Shown here piece by piece: positions 23,916 through 29,570 of a DNA stretch of 35,259 nucleotides. The number at the start of each line of letters is the position of its first letter. Positions within the stretch are counted from its first letter, which is position 1. The position numbers and the translations under genes are program-made. Source of the DNA: a virus; the IMG/VR virus record IMGVR_UViG_3300040815_000389, positions 1 through 35,259 of that record. One strand, given 5' to 3'. The notes below the pieces were generated by a model. That model searched no databases. It saw only the letters and a program-made list of their open reading frames with translations, and was not told where the DNA came from.

Positions 23916-24098
23916 ATGCAAGAATCACCATGCATTTACCAGTGTAGACTTGAGTCTATAGACAATATCGAGTTGTGTATCTCGTGTGGCCGTACACGTG
24001 ATGAGATTGTCAACTGGCGTGACTTTGACCAGGCTCAACGCGATACCGTGTTTCAGCTATCCAACCAGAGACTTCTAGGAAAACTGGGAAAAATTTGA
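23916..24098 (+). CDS. DUF1289-like zinc-ribbon protein
   Basis: 60 residues from ATG at 23916, chosen because GAGG lies 5 bases upstream and the homologous region starts there; an in-frame ATG at 23796 would add 40 residues without similarity. The product reads SPCIYQCRLE, then ELCISCGRTRDEIVNW: four cysteines (6, 10, 21, 24) and the CxGCGRTxDEIxxW pattern of DUF1289, a small bacterial domain of unknown function. The cysteines may bind metal. It is the first gene of the rightward arm, just before the DnaA-box cluster. Transfer from a bacterial chromosome is likely. Confidence 0.8.
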   Translation: MQESPCIYQCRLESIDNIELCISCGRTRDEIVNWRDFDQAQRDTVFQLSNQRLLGKLGKI

Positions 24099-24353
24099 GT
24101 CATAGGGATAGACAGAAAGACACCCCCCCCAGCCCCCCAAAGGTGAGTTTTCCACAAGTTATCCACAAGGGTTATCCACAGAATAGGTTGAGATATCCAC
24201 AGGGCTTTATGAGTTATCCACAATACCAGGGCGCACAATTAAGACGGGGTTATGACATATAAATTAAACTAGTTATAACCAAACCTCTTATAAGGTGTTA
24301 TGTATCAACGATACTAAAACATCATGGTTATTTATTCATGATTAAAAAAGTAT

Positions 24354-24383
24354 TTGCATTTTAGATATCTTTATGTTTATAAT
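24354..24383 (+). promoter_or_regulatory. Putative rightward early promoter
   Basis: A perfect -10 TATAAT (24378-24383) lies 18 bases after TTGCAT (24354-24359), a weak -35. It precedes the first of the small accessory genes by 55 bases. The leader contains a small hairpin ACGGC/GCCGT (24390-24408). Confidence 0.65.
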
Positions 24384-24407
24384 TACACAACGGCAAACAA
24401 AAAGCCG

Positions 24408-24437
24408 TCATTTTATAAACTTAGAAAGGTAAACAAA
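24408..24437 (+). repeat. Repeated early-gene leader, copy 1
   Basis: TCATTTTATAAACTT, one base, then GAAAGGTAAACAAA leads straight into ATG. Copy 3 (25469-25496) shares TCATTTTATAAACTT and GAAAGGTA. Copies 2 (24821-24844) and 4 (26261-26283) share AAACCGAG-AAGGTA-ACAAA. All carry the AAGGT ribosome site at fixed distance, so the leader has been duplicated with the small genes. Confidence 0.6.
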
Positions 24438-24797
24438 ATGAAAACAATAGAGCAAATACTCACAGCAACAGAGTTACAGAAGCACAAAGAATTCCATTCA
24501 TTAATTAATAACGTTTCACCAGAATGGCGCGAGGAAGTATATTTTGATCAAATGAACGAGGAAATGCGCCAGATCTTTAACAAGATCCGCATTGTTCGCG
24601 CGATGGAAATTCCAGGCCTTTGGAAATATAAAAACTTCAATGTTAAAACTGGATATTTCAATCTTGTTGAAAAGATTATATTAGATGATAAACACTTTAT
24701 AAGTTTTGCAAATAGAGAGCCAGAAATCTGGTATCAATCTGAAACTGGCGGATCATTTCCGTTAGATCTTAAAAACAAGTCAAAGGCGGTGGCTTAA
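24438..24797 (+). CDS. Hypothetical early protein (119 aa)
   Basis: 119 residues from ATG at 24438; an upstream in-frame ATG at 24354 falls inside the promoter and is rejected. The start follows the repeated leader with AAAGGTA. Sequence is charged and helical (MKTIEQILTATELQKHKEF, then WREEVYFDQMNEEMRQIFNKI), with a later aromatic part (FISFANREPEIWYQSETGG). No known family. Its stop codon lies in the loop of a terminator hairpin, so it may be a single-gene transcript. Probably a host-directed accessory protein, by position only. Confidence 0.65.
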   Translation: MKTIEQILTATELQKHKEFHSLINNVSPEWREEVYFDQMNEEMRQIFNKIRIVRAMEIPGLWKYKNFNVKTGYFNLVEKIILDDKHFISFANREPEIWYQSETGGSFPLDLKNKSKAVA

Positions 24798-24814
24798 CAG
24801 CCCCGCTTTTTTTT
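24786..24814 (+). terminator. Intrinsic terminator overlapping stop codon
   Basis: Arms GCGGTGGCT (24786-24794, one bulged T) and AGCCCCGC (24799-24806) pair around TAAC, whose TAA is the stop of the 119-residue gene. Eight T residues follow. This is a good rho-independent terminator in the rightward direction. Confidence 0.8.
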
Positions 24815-24820
24815 ATCATT

Positions 24821-24844
24821 AATAAACCGAGAAAGGTATACAAA
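24821..24844 (+). repeat. Repeated early-gene leader, copy 2
   Basis: AATAAACCGAG then AAAGGTATACAAA leads into ATG at 24845. It is nearly the same as copy 4 at 26261-26283 (AAACCGAG, purine, AAGGTA, T or A, ACAAA). Confidence 0.6.
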
Positions 24845-25162
24845 ATGGATAAAGAACTATTACAACACGTGCAACATATAGCCGATCAACTTACTAACGG
24901 GTTTGATGATGACCTTGAGGGTGTTGACGGTGAATTCAATGCTTTTGATTATCTTGAAAGCGTCCTTGATGTCAATTGGATATTAAACAGTGATAAATCA
25001 CTCAAAGGGGCTGATTTATTAGTTGCCTTTGGTGGTCCTAATATCTATGTCAACACAGTTACCCAAACAGTCAAAGGCTATTGGGGTGGCGATCATGCAA
25101 CGGCAACATTTAAAGACAATGTTGGACTAGATGACGCTATCGATACCTGGTACAACTGTTAA
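24845..25162 (+). CDS. Hypothetical early protein (105 aa)
   Basis: 105 residues, strongly acidic. The N-terminal half is helical (LLQHVQHIADQLTNGFDDDLEG) and the second half has LLVAFGGPNIYVNT, VKGYWGGDHATATF, and DDAIDTWYNC. The glycine-aromatic parts give a compact alpha/beta look. I have an uncertain memory of similar short proteins on plasmids and other mobile elements. No catalytic motif. It sits behind its own terminator-separated leader, in the AT-rich accessory block. Confidence 0.68.
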   Translation: MDKELLQHVQHIADQLTNGFDDDLEGVDGEFNAFDYLESVLDVNWILNSDKSLKGADLLVAFGGPNIYVNTVTQTVKGYWGGDHATATFKDNVGLDDAIDTWYNC

Positions 25163-25185
25163 CAATCATATAAGGAATTACAACC

Positions 25186-25419
25186 ATGAAAGAATATATT
25201 ATTTGGGGTAAGTCATCAAAAAACCCTATACATGAGAATATCTTATTAGATCAATATAAAAACCAAAATATCCATGATTATAAAGTGGCAAAGCAATTAG
25301 AAAAGCTATTGATTGATCAATATGGATGCTTTGATACACGTATTCAAGAGTTTGACTTAAATCAACCTTTTGACTTACAAAATACTTTAATTAAAGCAAT
25401 TAATATACAAAATATCTAG
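25186..25419 (+). CDS. Hypothetical early protein (77 aa)
   Basis: 77 residues, rich in Ile, Asn, Lys and Gln, AT-rich DNA. It opens with a strand MKEYIIWGKSS, then a helix with DYKVAKQLEKLLIDQYGCFD and an end FDLQNTLIKAINIQNI. AAGGAA lies 8 bases before the ATG. A strong hairpin follows immediately (25420-25460). Unknown function. Confidence 0.6.
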   Translation: MKEYIIWGKSSKNPIHENILLDQYKNQNIHDYKVAKQLEKLLIDQYGCFDTRIQEFDLNQPFDLQNTLIKAINIQNI

Positions 25420-25460
25420 TGATAACCGATAACGTCTCACGGGGCGTTATCTGATTATCA
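25420..25460 (+). terminator. Long hairpin between early genes
   Basis: TGATAA and TTATCA form an outer 6-bp stem and GATAACG with CGTTATC an inner 7-bp stem, separated by a small internal loop, with a 10-base apical loop. Only a short TTT follows, so it may terminate weakly, process or stabilise the transcript. It directly precedes leader copy 3. Confidence 0.55.
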
Positions 25461-25468
25461 TTTGATAG

Positions 25469-25496
25469 TCATTTTATAAACTTTGAAAGGTACATT
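25469..25496 (+). repeat. Repeated early-gene leader, copy 3
   Basis: TCATTTTATAAACTT, then TGAAAGGTACATT before ATG at 25497. Its first 15 bases are identical to copy 1 at 24408, and both are placed just after a hairpin, so hairpin plus leader looks like a repeated regulatory module. Confidence 0.6.
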
Positions 25497-25796
25497 ATGG
25501 AATTATATACAGATGTTAACAAGCTAAAATCTGATTTTTATAACACCAAAAGATCAGTAAGCGCGAGCAGTGATCAGTTACCCGATGATATATTCGAACA
25601 TGATCAAACTATCACGGGGGGTTATTTATACTTATTTGATACGTGTTGGATCGCAAAAACTGATACCGAAAATGAGTATTTTCTGATTATTGAAAATAAC
25701 CATTGGGTAACAAGTGATCTAAAAGAACTTGAAAATCTTTTATTCACAAAATGGGTTATTCCAAACTTCTTAAAAGAGGGGGTATCAAATGAATAA
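25497..25796 (+). CDS. Hypothetical early protein (99 aa)
   Basis: 99 residues. The first half is polar (LKSDFYNTKRSVSASSDQLPDDIFEHD); the second has alternating strands YLYLFDTCWIAKTD, EYFLIIENNHWVTSDL, then a helix ending FLKEGVSNE. It looks like a small alpha/beta domain; no family recognised. The ATG follows GAAAGG in the repeated leader. It overlaps the next gene by 8 bases. Confidence 0.62.
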   Translation: MELYTDVNKLKSDFYNTKRSVSASSDQLPDDIFEHDQTITGGYLYLFDTCWIAKTDTENEYFLIIENNHWVTSDLKELENLLFTKWVIPNFLKEGVSNE

Positions 25797-25953
25797 CTTT
25801 GATAGATACTTGAGTGACATAAACCCCGAAATATTGCAAGATATTGCACGGAAAAGAAAACGCAAAACTGTCATATATGACATATTAGGGGGCTTTATTT
25901 TGTTCTTTATACTAGGCCTAGGCTCTTATTTGGTGTTGTCTTATGCCGGATAA
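25789..25953 (+). CDS. Small single-pass membrane protein (54 aa)
   Basis: 54 residues. The N-terminal 20 are polar, then RKRKRK (21-26), then one hydrophobic helix ILGGFILFFILGLGSYLVLS (about 32-51). Positive residues before the helix place the N-terminus in the cytoplasm. Its role could be superinfection exclusion, membrane attachment or lysis timing; none is shown. GAGGGGG lies upstream of the ATG. It overlaps the neighbours by 8 and 11 bases, the mark of a compact operon. Confidence 0.62.
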   Translation: MNNFDRYLSDINPEILQDIARKRKRKTVIYDILGGFILFFILGLGSYLVLSYAG

Positions 25954-26089
25954 CGATCAAACAACTTATGGGGGCTATGAAGACGGGCAAGATTGGCTCG
26001 ATGACATAGCCATTGAAAATCACTTTCTTAATAAACAGGGTCGAGACAGCGTCCCACAGAAAGGGGGTTCTCATGATAAAAAAGACTAG
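25943..26089 (+). CDS. Hypothetical small acidic protein (48 aa)
   Basis: 48 residues, acidic at first (MPDNDQTTYGGYEDGQDWLDDIA) and basic at the end (GGSHDKKD). The ATG overlaps the upstream membrane gene by 11 bases and the gene overlaps the next by 17. No ribosome site is clear, so coupling is presumed. The modest length and the overlaps make this less certain. No family recognised. Confidence 0.45.
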   Translation: MPDNDQTTYGGYEDGQDWLDDIAIENHFLNKQGRDSVPQKGGSHDKKD

Positions 26090-26318
26090 CTTAATAATCC
26101 TCGGCATCGTTATCGGTGCCGGAATCTATGATCTTGCAATTAATCTTAAGATATCTTATAATCAAGATACCCTTAAGGTATATTGTAAAAAGGGGGCAAT
26201 GTTTGAACAAGTACATCAAGGCACCGATGTATATGTAAAAACAAAACTAGAATGTATTAACGAAACCGAGGAAGGTAAACAAAATGACACCAGAAATAGA
26301 AAACAAAACCCACATTAA
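26073..26318 (+). CDS. Membrane-anchored small protein (81 aa)
   Basis: 81 residues from ATG at 26073, chosen for the strong AAAGGGGG site six bases upstream; an in-frame ATG at 26013 has none. KK then TSLIILGIVIGAGIYDLAI (about 5-23) is a signal anchor. The rest is probably periplasmic with cysteines 45 and about 67 (VYCKKG, LECINE), which could form a disulfide. A superinfection-exclusion or envelope role is possible. No family recognised. Confidence 0.6.
   Translation: MIKKTSLIILGIVIGAGIYDLAINLKISYNQDTLKVYCKKGAMFEQVHQGTDVYVKTKLECINETEEGKQNDTRNRKQNPH
26261..26283 (+). repeat. Repeated early-gene leader, copy 4
   Basis: CGAAACCGAGGAAGGTAAACAAA, split by inspection into AAACCGAG and GAAGGTAAACAAA, leads into ATG at 26284. 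It lies inside the coding end of the upstream gene yet keeps the copy 2 sequence. Confidence 0.55.
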
Positions 26319-26460
26319 AAGCCACATCCGGCAAATCATCAATTTAATCTTTGAGTTAGAAAGAACAGGTCAATTGGACATGCAAGATTGGTTCACTATG
26401 ATCAATGATCTTGATGACTTCTTAGAACTACTTAACGGAAAGGATAACCATGGTAGGTAA
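26284..26460 (+). CDS. Hypothetical small acidic helical protein (58 aa)
   Basis: 58 residues, helical and acidic (HIRQIINLIFELERTGQLDMQDWFTMINDLDDFLELL). It starts after leader copy 4 with a clear GGAAGG site, overlaps the upstream gene by 35 bases and the exonuclease by 11. No family recognised. Its conserved leader argues that it is real. Confidence 0.6.
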   Translation: MTPEIENKTHIKSHIRQIINLIFELERTGQLDMQDWFTMINDLDDFLELLNGKDNHGR

Positions 26461-27412
26461 AGTCACACCGAACGACCAGCTATCAGCGTCTGAAATACCT
26501 GTATTAATGGGTGCATCACGCTTTATGACGGTCAACGAACTATTAAAACAAAAGATGGATGTTATCTCAGGGATTGATCCACCATTCACAGAAAATGAAA
26601 GCATGTTTTGGGGCAATACACTTGAGACAACGATACTCAATGAGTCATGTGCAAGGCTTGGGCTTGGCAATCCAAAGACCACACATCTCAAACCATACTT
26701 TCACAAGTCAATACCCATCGCATGTAGTTTAGATGGCACTGTAACAGGTGATAACAGAACAATCATGACGGATATTGAAAAAGGGATTGTGTGCGTCAAT
26801 GAGGACGAGATAGTGCTGGATGGTATGGGCGTTGTCGAAGCTAAACTGACTGCGCATGAAGTAGAATCAGCAACAGAACTACCACTGTATCGTGGGCCTT
26901 TGCAATTACAAATGCAAATGGACATCACCGGTGCAAAGTGGGGTGCTGTGTGTGTACTGTACAAAGGTACCACTCTAAAAACTTTTGTATACAAACGAGA
27001 TGAAGAGGTCATTGCCCGGATTCATGCAGCAGTGATTGATTTTCAACGTCGCTTGGACAAATACAAAACTAATGATGAGGTCGAATGGTATGACATGGAG
27101 TCGACCAAAGAAGCCGCATCCATCTTTGATGAAGCTGAAAAGGAAACGATTACACTCGATGATGTAGAGGAAGATGTCAACAAAATCATAGAGTTACGTC
27201 AGATCCATGCAGACATAGAAGAGCAAATTAAGAACCATGAACTTAAGATTATGGATCGTATGCGTGACAATATGTATGCCATTTCAGGTCAGTACAAAAT
27301 CTCATGGCCAATGATTAGTTACAAGGCCACGCCTGAGAAGATTGTACCAGCCAAACCCGCACGAACTGTGCGCCAATCTAAATTACGTATAAGGACAGTC
27401 GACAATGGATGA
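26450..27412 (+). CDS. YqaJ-type recombination exonuclease
   Basis: 320 residues. The N-terminus SASEIPVLMGASRFMTVNELL and the WGNTLE site (54-59) are the YqaJ opening. SLDG (93-96, D95), VVEAK (128-132, E130 and K132) and YRGPLQLQMQMDITG (147-161) are the catalytic D, E-x-K and Q region of the lambda-exonuclease-like fold. The C-terminal third is an acidic coiled coil (about 230-280) and a basic end. It resects duplex ends to give 3' strands for the ERF annealing protein encoded just downstream. Upstream GGAAAGGATAACC is a good ribosome site. Confidence 0.9.
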   Translation: MVGKVTPNDQLSASEIPVLMGASRFMTVNELLKQKMDVISGIDPPFTENESMFWGNTLETTILNESCARLGLGNPKTTHLKPYFHKSIPIACSLDGTVTGDNRTIMTDIEKGIVCVNEDEIVLDGMGVVEAKLTAHEVESATELPLYRGPLQLQMQMDITGAKWGAVCVLYKGTTLKTFVYKRDEEVIARIHAAVIDFQRRLDKYKTNDEVEWYDMESTKEAASIFDEAEKETITLDDVEEDVNKIIELRQIHADIEEQIKNHELKIMDRMRDNMYAISGQYKISWPMISYKATPEKIVPAKPARTVRQSKLRIRTVDNG

Positions 27413-27590
27413 TTTACAGTATCTATATGAAACCGTCATACGTGAAGAAGAGTATGAGCAAGATCAAAAGGATGACGCTGAGTTTTTAGCGATCATCAAA
27501 CGACGCATTGTAGATAAACGCAGACGTCGTGAATTAATATTAACTTACTTTGGAGAAGATTATGACAGAGAAAACTTTGGGGATTGCTAA
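27405..27590 (+). CDS. Hypothetical acidic/basic helical protein (61 aa)
   Basis: 61 residues between exonuclease and ERF genes. The first half is very acidic (YETVIREEEYEQDQKDD); the second has a basic helix IIKRRIVDKRRRRELIL. This two-charge design could bridge proteins or DNA in the recombination complex, but this is inference. It overlaps the exonuclease by 8 bases and ERF by 29. Confidence 0.6.
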   Translation: MDDLQYLYETVIREEEYEQDQKDDAEFLAIIKRRIVDKRRRRELILTYFGEDYDRENFGDC

Positions 27591-28002
27591 GGCATTTGTC
27601 GAGGCACAAAAAGAGTTTGCCCCAGCTCTTAAAACATCAACTAACCCACACTTTAAATCTAAGTATGTGGATCTGGCGGGTTGCGTTGAAGCTGTGATTG
27701 ATGCATTGAACAACCATGGCATTGCACTGATACAAAAGACTCATGATTGCGATAGTGGCGTTAAGGTCGAGACTATCTTTATGCATGAAAGCGGTGAACA
27801 AATATCAGGTGGATTGATTCATGTCCCGGCAGATAAACATACACCACAAGGTTATGGATCAGCATTGACGTATGCCAGACGTTACTCGCTCATGGCATCC
27901 TGTGGTATTGCTCCGGAAGATGATGATGGCAACGCAGCAACAAAGTCTATGGTAGATAAGCTACCACAAAGAAAGGTACCTGAAGAAGCAAAAAAGTTCT
28001 AA
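27562..28002 (+). CDS. erf: ERF-family single-strand annealing protein (short form)
   Basis: 146 residues from ATG at 27562 with GGAGA upstream. KAFVEAQKEFAPALKTSTNP, FKSKYVDLAGCVEAVIDALNNHGIALIQ, and PQGYGSALTYARRYSLMASCGIAPEDDDGNAA are the conserved ERF blocks, so it anneals complementary strands in RecA-independent recombination. The typical ERF protein is near 200 residues; this one ends early at KKF. The last codons are GCA AAA AAG TTC TAA, where A AAA AAG is a -1 slippery site, so a longer form probably exists (see 27996-28241). It pairs with the exonuclease upstream. Confidence 0.9.
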   Translation: MTEKTLGIAKAFVEAQKEFAPALKTSTNPHFKSKYVDLAGCVEAVIDALNNHGIALIQKTHDCDSGVKVETIFMHESGEQISGGLIHVPADKHTPQGYGSALTYARRYSLMASCGIAPEDDDGNAATKSMVDKLPQRKVPEEAKKF

Positions 28003-28037
28003 GCCTCAATCTACCTGGCAAGGATCCGATTGAGGTT
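27972..28037 (+). promoter_or_regulatory. Programmed -1 frameshift signal
   Basis: Three parts in the expected order: an AAAGG Shine-Dalgarno-like site (27972-27976), the slippery heptamer A AAA AAG (27990-27996) in the ERF zero frame, and, after 5 bases, a hairpin with arms AGCCTCAATC (28002-28011) and GATTGAGGTT (28028-28037) pairing over 10 bp with one G-T. This matches the dnaX-type design in bacteria. Confidence 0.75.
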
Positions 28038-28241
28038 AAGGATAAAGATGCAATGCAGAAGACCATGATTGAGATGTCACACAGGATTGGTGACAGTCAG
28101 CTTGACAAAGATACGAAAGCAAAGAAGCTAACAGAATTCTTTGAAGTCAACAAACAAGCGCTTAGCGTATTAGGCCCTGACACATTCTTAGCGATTAAGA
28201 ATGAGATTGGTGACATCTTACGTCGAGTGAGTCAGGAGTAA
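27996..28241 (+). CDS. ERF C-terminal extension in the -1 frame
   Basis: A frame of 81 codons without a good start of its own: after the slip the first codon is GTT at 27996, and the only ATG (28053) has no proper ribosome site. Read as a fusion it gives ERF of 226 residues: 145 from the zero frame and 81 from here (VLSLNLPGKDPIEV, then MIEMSHRIGDSQLDKDTKAKK and FLAIKNEIGDILRRV). This helical, charged tail could oligomerise or bind partners. An alternative is a homopolymer sequencing error that broke one ERF gene; the hairpin and spacing argue against it. Confidence 0.68.
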   Translation, partial: VLSLNLPGKDPIEVKDKDAMQKTMIEMSHRIGDSQLDKDTKAKKLTEFFEVNKQALSVLGPDTFLAIKNEIGDILRRVSQE

Positions 28242-28244
28242 GTC

Positions 28245-28559
28245 ATGGACTTTACTATAGACCCATCTTATATAGTCGAATCGCGCAAAAGCTATGCTTT
28301 AGATGACTGGCGTGCAAAATTAGTAATCGGTATTTTAGAAACTGCATTACATGATTTACTCGGATACCGATCACCAAAAGAACTGGTGAGGGAAGCAGAG
28401 GACTTTATCTATGATGACAATGACATGTTTGAATTATGCATGAACATTCTCGGAATGGATAAAGATTTATTTCGTGAACGTGTAGCTATGATGAAGATAA
28501 GAGGTGAGCGTTTACGTAGAACGAGTGAAGGAAGTGGAGGGTATCGTGAACAAAAATGA
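28245..28559 (+). CDS. Hypothetical protein downstream of ERF (104 aa)
   Basis: 104 residues with AGGAG before the ATG. Helical and charged: ALDDWRAKLVIGILETALHDLLGY, then LVREAEDFIYDDNDMFELCMNILGMDKDLFRERVAMM and a basic tail. The pattern with LC-NILGMD-D-FR-R is one I have seen in small phage proteins, without known function. It overlaps the exported Cys-rich gene by 14 bases. Confidence 0.62.
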   Translation: MDFTIDPSYIVESRKSYALDDWRAKLVIGILETALHDLLGYRSPKELVREAEDFIYDDNDMFELCMNILGMDKDLFRERVAMMKIRGERLRRTSEGSGGYREQK

Positions 28560-28698
28560 TATCGTAGTTTTTATTATCATTGCAGCACTCGTAGGTTTCT
28601 CACATTATGTGGGAGCCTGTGAGATAAAAAGAATCTACACATCAGACGGCAAGATGCAAGTCTGCCAGGTATGTAAAGATGTAGTAATTTGTTATTAA
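28546..28698 (+). CDS. Small Cys-rich exported protein, possible lipoprotein
   Basis: 50 residues from GTG at 28546, chosen because GGAGGG is 5 bases upstream; an upstream in-frame GTG at 28504 lacks a site. The N-terminal IVVFIIIAALVGFSHYVGA is a signal or anchor, with a possible lipobox VGAC giving cysteine 25. The mature part has KMQVCQVCKDVVIC, including a CxxC, and so may be disulfide-linked in the periplasm. Similar tiny Cys-rich exported proteins occur in many phages. Superinfection exclusion is a possible role, unproven. Confidence 0.62.
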   Translation: MNKNDIVVFIIIAALVGFSHYVGACEIKRIYTSDGKMQVCQVCKDVVICY

Positions 28699-28709
28699 AG
28701 GAGAAACTT

Positions 28710-29486
28710 ATGAACAAGTACAATATATTTTTTGAATTAGAAACAGCAATGTCTGAAGTGGAAGCAAATACAGTAGAAGAAGCTTATGAGATTGCAATGA
28801 AGACATTACCCAGTGTTGTACAAAACAAGTTTAAAATGATTAATATCGAGAGCAAACTGCTTAAGATTAATGGTAGTGATCCGTTTGATGGTATTAGTTA
28901 TTCTTATGAACAAGAAAACAAATGGCATGATTGGCTCAACACATTTGAGCCTGGTTACAGTGTAAAAACATACATTGAACAACATCTTGGGCGTGAATTG
29001 ATTGGTACTAAATACAGTGAATACTCTCACAATCATCGAAATAAAAATGTTGATTGGGACAATAACAATATGTCATGGTGTGAGCATTGTGATTTAATTC
29101 TAGATGATTCTAAAGTATATGGTTGGGGTGATAAAAAATTATTCAATCTATATAAATCACGTGGAATGAGTGATCACAATGCAGAGTTTATGACAGAACA
29201 AGCAATAGGTAATGAATTTATCTGTGAAGATTGTTTTAATAAGCTTGAACATATTAAACCAGATCTACCATACAATGATGAGGACAAGGATCATTATATT
29301 TCTTTACTCACTGAGGAAGAAAAGGAACGATACTTTGATGAGGAATACTTTAAACAGAAAGAGTTAAAAAAAGAAGAAGAAAGAAAGGAAGCAATTAGAA
29401 AAGCAAATGAAGAGCAAGATCAGATGTATGCTCGAATGAATAGCTTAGCAATGTATAGTATTTTTCCTGAGAAGAAGGGGTCATAG
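28710..29486 (+). CDS. Hypothetical protein with two CxxC pairs (258 aa)
   Basis: 258 residues from ATG at 28710 after AAAGGAG. Residues 1-70 form an alpha/beta domain (MNKYNIFFELETAMSEVEAN, TVEEAYEIAMKTLP). The centre has WCEHCDLIL (about 125) and FICEDCFNKLE (about 170), two CxxC pairs that could hold one zinc. The last 60 residues are a charged coiled coil (KEEERKEAIRKANEEQDQM). No family recognised; the zinc-ribbon idea is from spacing only. It is the last rightward gene, and its stop codon is in the loop of the terminator. Confidence 0.65.
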   Translation: MNKYNIFFELETAMSEVEANTVEEAYEIAMKTLPSVVQNKFKMINIESKLLKINGSDPFDGISYSYEQENKWHDWLNTFEPGYSVKTYIEQHLGRELIGTKYSEYSHNHRNKNVDWDNNNMSWCEHCDLILDDSKVYGWGDKKLFNLYKSRGMSDHNAEFMTEQAIGNEFICEDCFNKLEHIKPDLPYNDEDKDHYISLLTEEEKERYFDEEYFKQKELKKEEERKEAIRKANEEQDQMYARMNSLAMYSIFPEKKGS

Positions 29487-29500
29487 ACCCCTTTTCTTTT
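29475..29500. terminator. Convergent terminator between the two arms
   Basis: AAGGGGTC (29475-29482) and GACCCCTT (29486-29493) form an 8-bp stem with the three-base loop ATA. The rightward side has TTCTTTT and ends the 258-residue gene, whose TAG starts in the loop; the leftward side ends just after the pqqA stop (29499) with a less regular T-run. It probably works mainly rightward but may stop both arms. Confidence 0.75.
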
Positions 29501-29570
29501 ACTTGTTACAAACGTACATTGTTACTTCAAAACCGAAACGCATTTCAGTTGCTGCTGGTTTAGTCCACAT
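29499..29570 (-). CDS. pqqA: PQQ precursor peptide PqqA
   Basis: A 23-residue gene with a strong AAGGAG site 6 bases before ATG (29570). The peptide begins MWTKPA, then [12 protein letters not shown], and ends VCNK. The core F-E-V-T-M-Y holds the Glu (15) and Tyr (19) which, three residues apart, are linked by PqqE and become the skeleton of pyrroloquinoline quinone; MWTKPA and RFGFEVTMY match PqqA peptides from many proteobacteria. No other pqq gene is in the window, so the host must supply PqqB, C, D and E. It is the last gene of the leftward arm. It would raise precursor supply in an infected PQQ-making host. Certainty is high for family, moderate for effect. Confidence 0.88.
   Translation of the reverse strand: MWTKPAATEMRFGFEVTMYVCNK

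Larger units (their letters stand above)
24099..24437. other. Candidate replication origin (DnaA boxes plus AT-rich DNA)
   Basis: Non-coding. Five DnaA-box-like 9-mers lie in one orientation: TTTTCCACA (24148), TTATCCACA (24159), TTATCCACA (24172), ATATCCACA (24193) and TTATCCACA (24214); three match the bacterial consensus exactly. Start spacings are 11, 13, 21 and 21 bases, so the last three sit on one helix face. AT-rich sequence follows (24239-24385), fitting an unwinding element. A C-tract (24123-24138) flanks the left side. This layout is that of a host-DnaA-dependent theta origin; function is inferred. Confidence 0.75.

Noticed and set aside
24053-24238. Minus-strand frame across the DnaA-box cluster
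   Set aside because: It exists because TTATCCACA reads as repeated WITHK-like codons in reverse; no ribosome site and no similarity.
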